Shown here: positions 3,930-6,427 of the stretch, piece after piece
How positions within the stretch are numbered: position 1 is the stretch's first letter
How the letters are laid out: each line of letters begins with the position of its first letter
Assembly (NCBI GenBank): GCA_013151365.1
Contig: JAADIK010000047.1
Coordinates: forward strand, 1 to 6,427
From: Deltaproteobacteria bacterium
Lineage (GTDB): Bacteria > Desulfobacterota > Desulfobulbia > Desulfobulbales > Desulfobulbaceae
DNA: 6,427 bases
Direction of reading: 5' to 3'
Position numbers and translations under genes: made by a program
Notes under the pieces: generated by a model
Seen by the model: only the letters and a program-made list of their open reading frames with translations
Database searches by the model: none
Told to the model about the DNA's origin: nothing

Positions 3930-6274
3930 TCGTTTCATGGAGCCCGGTCGTCTGGATGGACATGATCGGCTCGAGCCTGTCCCTGCTGCTCGGCTTCTGG
4001 TGTACCAGGTCGGCCTGGTTGTGGCGCCGGCAAAAACCGGATGACATTTTCCGGGACTATATTTTTTTATTGACCCTTGCCTTTGCCTTTTTTGTCGTTT
4101 CCCGCTCCTTCAGCCATTTGATCAAACAGATCCTGCTCTTGAACGGCCTGCCGGCGGTATGGGCCGATATCGCACCTTTCAGCGGCGCAACCAATACCGC
4201 CTCCTTTATTGTTATTTTCGCCTTTGGCGTCTATTTTCAACGCTTTCAAAGAGTTCACCTGGAGCTTGAGGACTATAAAAATAACCTTGAGGAATTGGTT
4301 GCCGAGCGCACCTGTGAGCTGAAAGATGCCAACCGGTCACTGGAAAAGGAAAATCGGCAGCGCCGGCAGGCCGAAGAGGGATTGCGCCAGGCCTCCGCAA
4401 CCCTGGAAAACGTCTTCATGAGCGCCAGTCCGCTCTGTATTACCGCCGTTGATTATGAGCTTGTCGAGGCCAACAATGCCTACCTGGAGATCTGGCCCAA
4501 CCCGCGGCAGGACCATGAGTCGGTGAAGTGTTACGAATCGCGTCCCGGCGATCTTTGTCACACGGCCGAATGCCCGCTGGAGCAGGTCATCCACGGTCGC
4601 GAGGAGGTGACCTGCGAGGCCGCGAAATTGGCCAGGGACGGCAGTGAAAAGATATTTTTGCAGACCACGCGGCCGTTCAGGGATGCGGACGGCAATCTCA
4701 TCGGTACGGTTACCTCTTTCCAGGATATTACGGCGCGAAAAAGGGCCATGAAAGAGCTGGCCGCGGAACGGGAGCGGTTGTCCGTCACCCTGCGCAGTAT
4801 CGGCGACGGGGTGATTACCACCGACCTCGAGGGCCGGGTGTTGATGCTCAACAAGGTGGCCGAGAAGCTCTGCGGCTGGAGCCAGCAGGAAGCCATGGGG
4901 CGGCCGCTGATCGAAGTGTTCCGGATCAGCAACGAGAGGACCGGGGAGTCGTGTGAAAATCCGGTGGAACAGGTGCTGGCCACCGGACATGCCAAACAGC
5001 TTGCCAACCATACGGTGCTGCTTGCCCGGGACGGCAGGTCCTACTGTATTGCCGACAGTGCCGCCCCTATCCGCGATGCCGAGAGCAAGGTCATCGGGGT
5101 GGTCCTGGTGTTCAGGGATGTGACCGAAAAGAAACGCATGGAGGAAGAACTGCTCAAAACCGAGAAACTGAAGTCGGTCGGCCTGCTGGCCGGGGGGATT
5201 GCCCATGACTTTAACAATATCCTGGCCGCCATCCTCGGCAATATCGATCTGGCCATCCATCGTCTCGGCTCGGACCGGGTTGCGGTTCCCCTGCTGGCGG
5301 AGGCGGAAAAGGCGTCACTGCGGGCAAAGGACCTGACCCAGCAGCTTCTGACCTTTGCCAAGGGCGGCAGTCCGGTGCTGCGAACGGTCTCCATTGCCGG
5401 GATTATCAGGGATTCCGCCCTTTTTATCTTGCGGGGCAGCAATGTGGACTGCAAAATGGATATTCCGGACGACCTGTGGCTGGTGGATATCGATCCGGGC
5501 CAGATGAGCCAGGTGATCCAGAATATGACTTTGAACGCCAGGCAGGTCATGCCGGATGGCGGCACGGTCGTGATTGCCTGCCGCAATCACCGGGAGCGGT
5601 CGGCCCGTTCGCACAGGTTATGCAACTGGGTGGAAATAACCATCGCCGACCAGGGACCGGGGGTTGATCCGGGCGTGGTCGACCGGATTTTTGATCCTTA
5701 TTTCTCCACCAAACAGGGGGGCTGCGGACTGGGGCTCTCCATCTGTCACTCCATCATCACCCAGCATAAGGGCCGCATCAAGGTCTCTTCGGCACCCGAA
5801 GGCGGCGCGGTCTTTGTCATCCAGTTACCGGCGAGCACCAGTGTCGTCACTTCGGAACAACAGGTCAAACTTGAGGCCCAGGGCCCGCGGCAGGAGGGGG
5901 GGCGGATTCTGGTTATGGACGACGACGTCTTGGTTGCCAATATCGCCCGGGAGATATTGGTGACCCTGGGGTATGAGCCTGTCGTGGTCAAAGACGGCCG
6001 GGAGGCGATTCGCGCTTACAAACAGGCCATGGCCGATGGCGAAAAATTCGATGCGGTCATTATGGATCTGACCATTCCGGGCGGCATGGGCGGCAAGAAG
6101 GCGGTCGGCGAAGTCCTGGCCCTTGATCCGGCAGCCAAGGTCATTGTCTCAAGCGGTTATTCAAACGACCCGGTGATGGCCTTTTTTCAGGAGCATGGTT
6201 TCTGCGCCGCCATTGCCAAGCCGTTTCTGGTCGACGAGCTGCAGGCGGTAATCGGCAGGGTATTGAATAGTTAG
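3926..6274 (+). CDS. Membrane-bound hybrid sensor histidine kinase (3 TM, PAS-PAS-HisKA-HATPase-REC)
   Basis: A 782-residue hybrid kinase. Membrane segments lie near 9-27, 43-66 and 88-106. A charged helical coiled-coil linker (about 108-160) leads to PAS 1 (160-270) and PAS 2 (281-400, SIGDGVITTD). The phosphoacceptor box GLLAGGIAHDFNNIL carries His427. The ATPase shows its N box NMTLNARQVMPDGG (Asn537), G1 DQGPGV (575-580), F box RIFDPYFSTK and G2 GGCGLGLS. The C-terminal receiver (about 660-782) has DDD 665-667, acceptor Asp714, Ser742 and Lys765, so both phosphorelay modules look active. PAS 1 contains an unusual Cys cluster (202, 211, 216, 230). There is no DNA-binding domain or separate regulator nearby, so output probably passes through the receiver to a partner elsewhere. 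The ligand is unknown; the upstream membrane protein, sharing an ATGA overlap, is the obvious sensing partner. Confidence 0.93.
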   Translation: MIVSWSPVVWMDMIGSSLSLLLGFWCTRSAWLWRRQKPDDIFRDYIFLLTLAFAFFVVSRSFSHLIKQILLLNGLPAVWADIAPFSGATNTASFIVIFAFGVYFQRFQRVHLELEDYKNNLEELVAERTCELKDANRSLEKENRQRRQAEEGLRQASATLENVFMSASPLCITAVDYELVEANNAYLEIWPNPRQDHESVKCYESRPGDLCHTAECPLEQVIHGREEVTCEAAKLARDGSEKIFLQTTRPFRDADGNLIGTVTSFQDITARKRAMKELAAERERLSVTLRSIGDGVITTDLEGRVLMLNKVAEKLCGWSQQEAMGRPLIEVFRISNERTGESCENPVEQVLATGHAKQLANHTVLLARDGRSYCIADSAAPIRDAESKVIGVVLVFRDVTEKKRMEEELLKTEKLKSVGLLAGGIAHDFNNILAAILGNIDLAIHRLGSDRVAVPLLAEAEKASLRAKDLTQQLLTFAKGGSPVLRTVSIAGIIRDSALFILRGSNVDCKMDIPDDLWLVDIDPGQMSQVIQNMTLNARQVMPDGGTVVIACRNHRERSARSHRLCNWVEITIADQGPGVDPGVVDRIFDPYFSTKQGGCGLGLSICHSIITQHKGRIKVSSAPEGGAVFVIQLPASTSVVTSEQQVKLEAQGPRQEGGRILVMDDDVLVANIAREILVTLGYEPVVVKDGREAIRAYKQAMADGEKFDAVIMDLTIPGGMGGKKAVGEVLALDPAAKVIVSSGYSNDPVMAFFQEHGFCAAIAKPFLVDELQAVIGRVLNS

Positions 6275-6343
6275 TGCCTTACTCCTGAATTTCTGTCATA
6301 AAAAAACAAGAAAATTGATCATGTTTTATTTATGTAAATCAGT

Positions 6344-6401
6344 AGGTTGTTTAGGCTGAAGGCTATTAGCCCTACCCTAACAGCCTACAGCCTAACAGCC
6401 T
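6344..6401 (+). repeat. Degenerate AGCCTAC/AGCCTAAC short repeats with inverted copies
   Basis: The direct unit CCTAACAGCCT occurs twice (6376-6386 and 6391-6401... separated by ACAG), giving a 7-8 bp period. The reverse complement of the same unit appears on the left side: AGGCTGAAGGCT (6353-6364) pairs with AGCCTACAGCCT (6382-6393) at 11 of 12 positions, and the match extends outward to about 6344/6401 with one base of indel. The tract lies in an AT-rich stretch 70 bp after the kinase stop. There is no following T-run, so it is not an obvious terminator. It resembles intergenic short-repeat clusters of bacterial genomes. Confidence 0.65.
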
Positions 6402-6427
6402 GGAAATAGATACGCTGGAAGTTGATT

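Noticed and set aside
4337..5260. 307-codon minus-strand open frame inside the kinase gene
   Set aside because: Antisense to the PAS and HisKA region; no motif and no ribosome-binding site.

Overview
The window is a GC-rich bacterial segment with two divergent gene blocks around a 341-bp intergenic region. It most resembles Desulfobacterota (the former Deltaproteobacteria). That placement is an inference from three things: a bioF-bioG-bioC cluster using the BioG-type esterase, an FmdE-family protein with a C-terminal zinc finger, and a hybrid PAS histidine kinase with a Cys-rich PAS domain. No rRNA, tRNA, CRISPR array or transposase gene was seen.

Left block, minus strand, 1-2367: a biotin cluster read bioF -> bioG -> bioC, with bioC cut by the window's left edge after 169 residues. 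BioC methylates malonyl-ACP to disguise it as a fatty-acid primer. After two rounds of chain extension, BioG removes the methyl ester from pimeloyl-ACP. BioF then condenses pimeloyl-ACP with alanine to start ring assembly. Genes are packed tightly (4-bp gap, then 14-bp overlap), so translational coupling is likely.

Intergenic region, 2368-2708: this holds weak promoter candidates and a 111-nt near-complete inverted repeat (2538-2648). Its outer 16 bp are perfect. Every non-Watson-Crick position examined in its stem reads as G.U or G.A on the plus strand, including two tandem GA/AG steps. This is the most unusual object in the window. It could be a structured RNA or 5' leader, or a small palindromic mobile element.

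Right block, plus strand, 2709-6274: first a stand-alone FmdE-family protein (core domain plus four-Cys zinc finger). After a 174-bp gap with a good sigma70-like promoter come a small His-rich membrane protein and a 782-residue hybrid sensor kinase (three membrane segments, coiled coil, two PAS, HisKA, HATPase, receiver). Those two genes share an ATGA stop/start overlap and probably form one membrane sensory module. Its ligand is unknown, and no separate response regulator is visible.

Right edge, 6275-6427: AT-rich, non-coding, with degenerate AGCCTAC/AGCCTAAC heptad-octad repeats that also form an imperfect inverted repeat.
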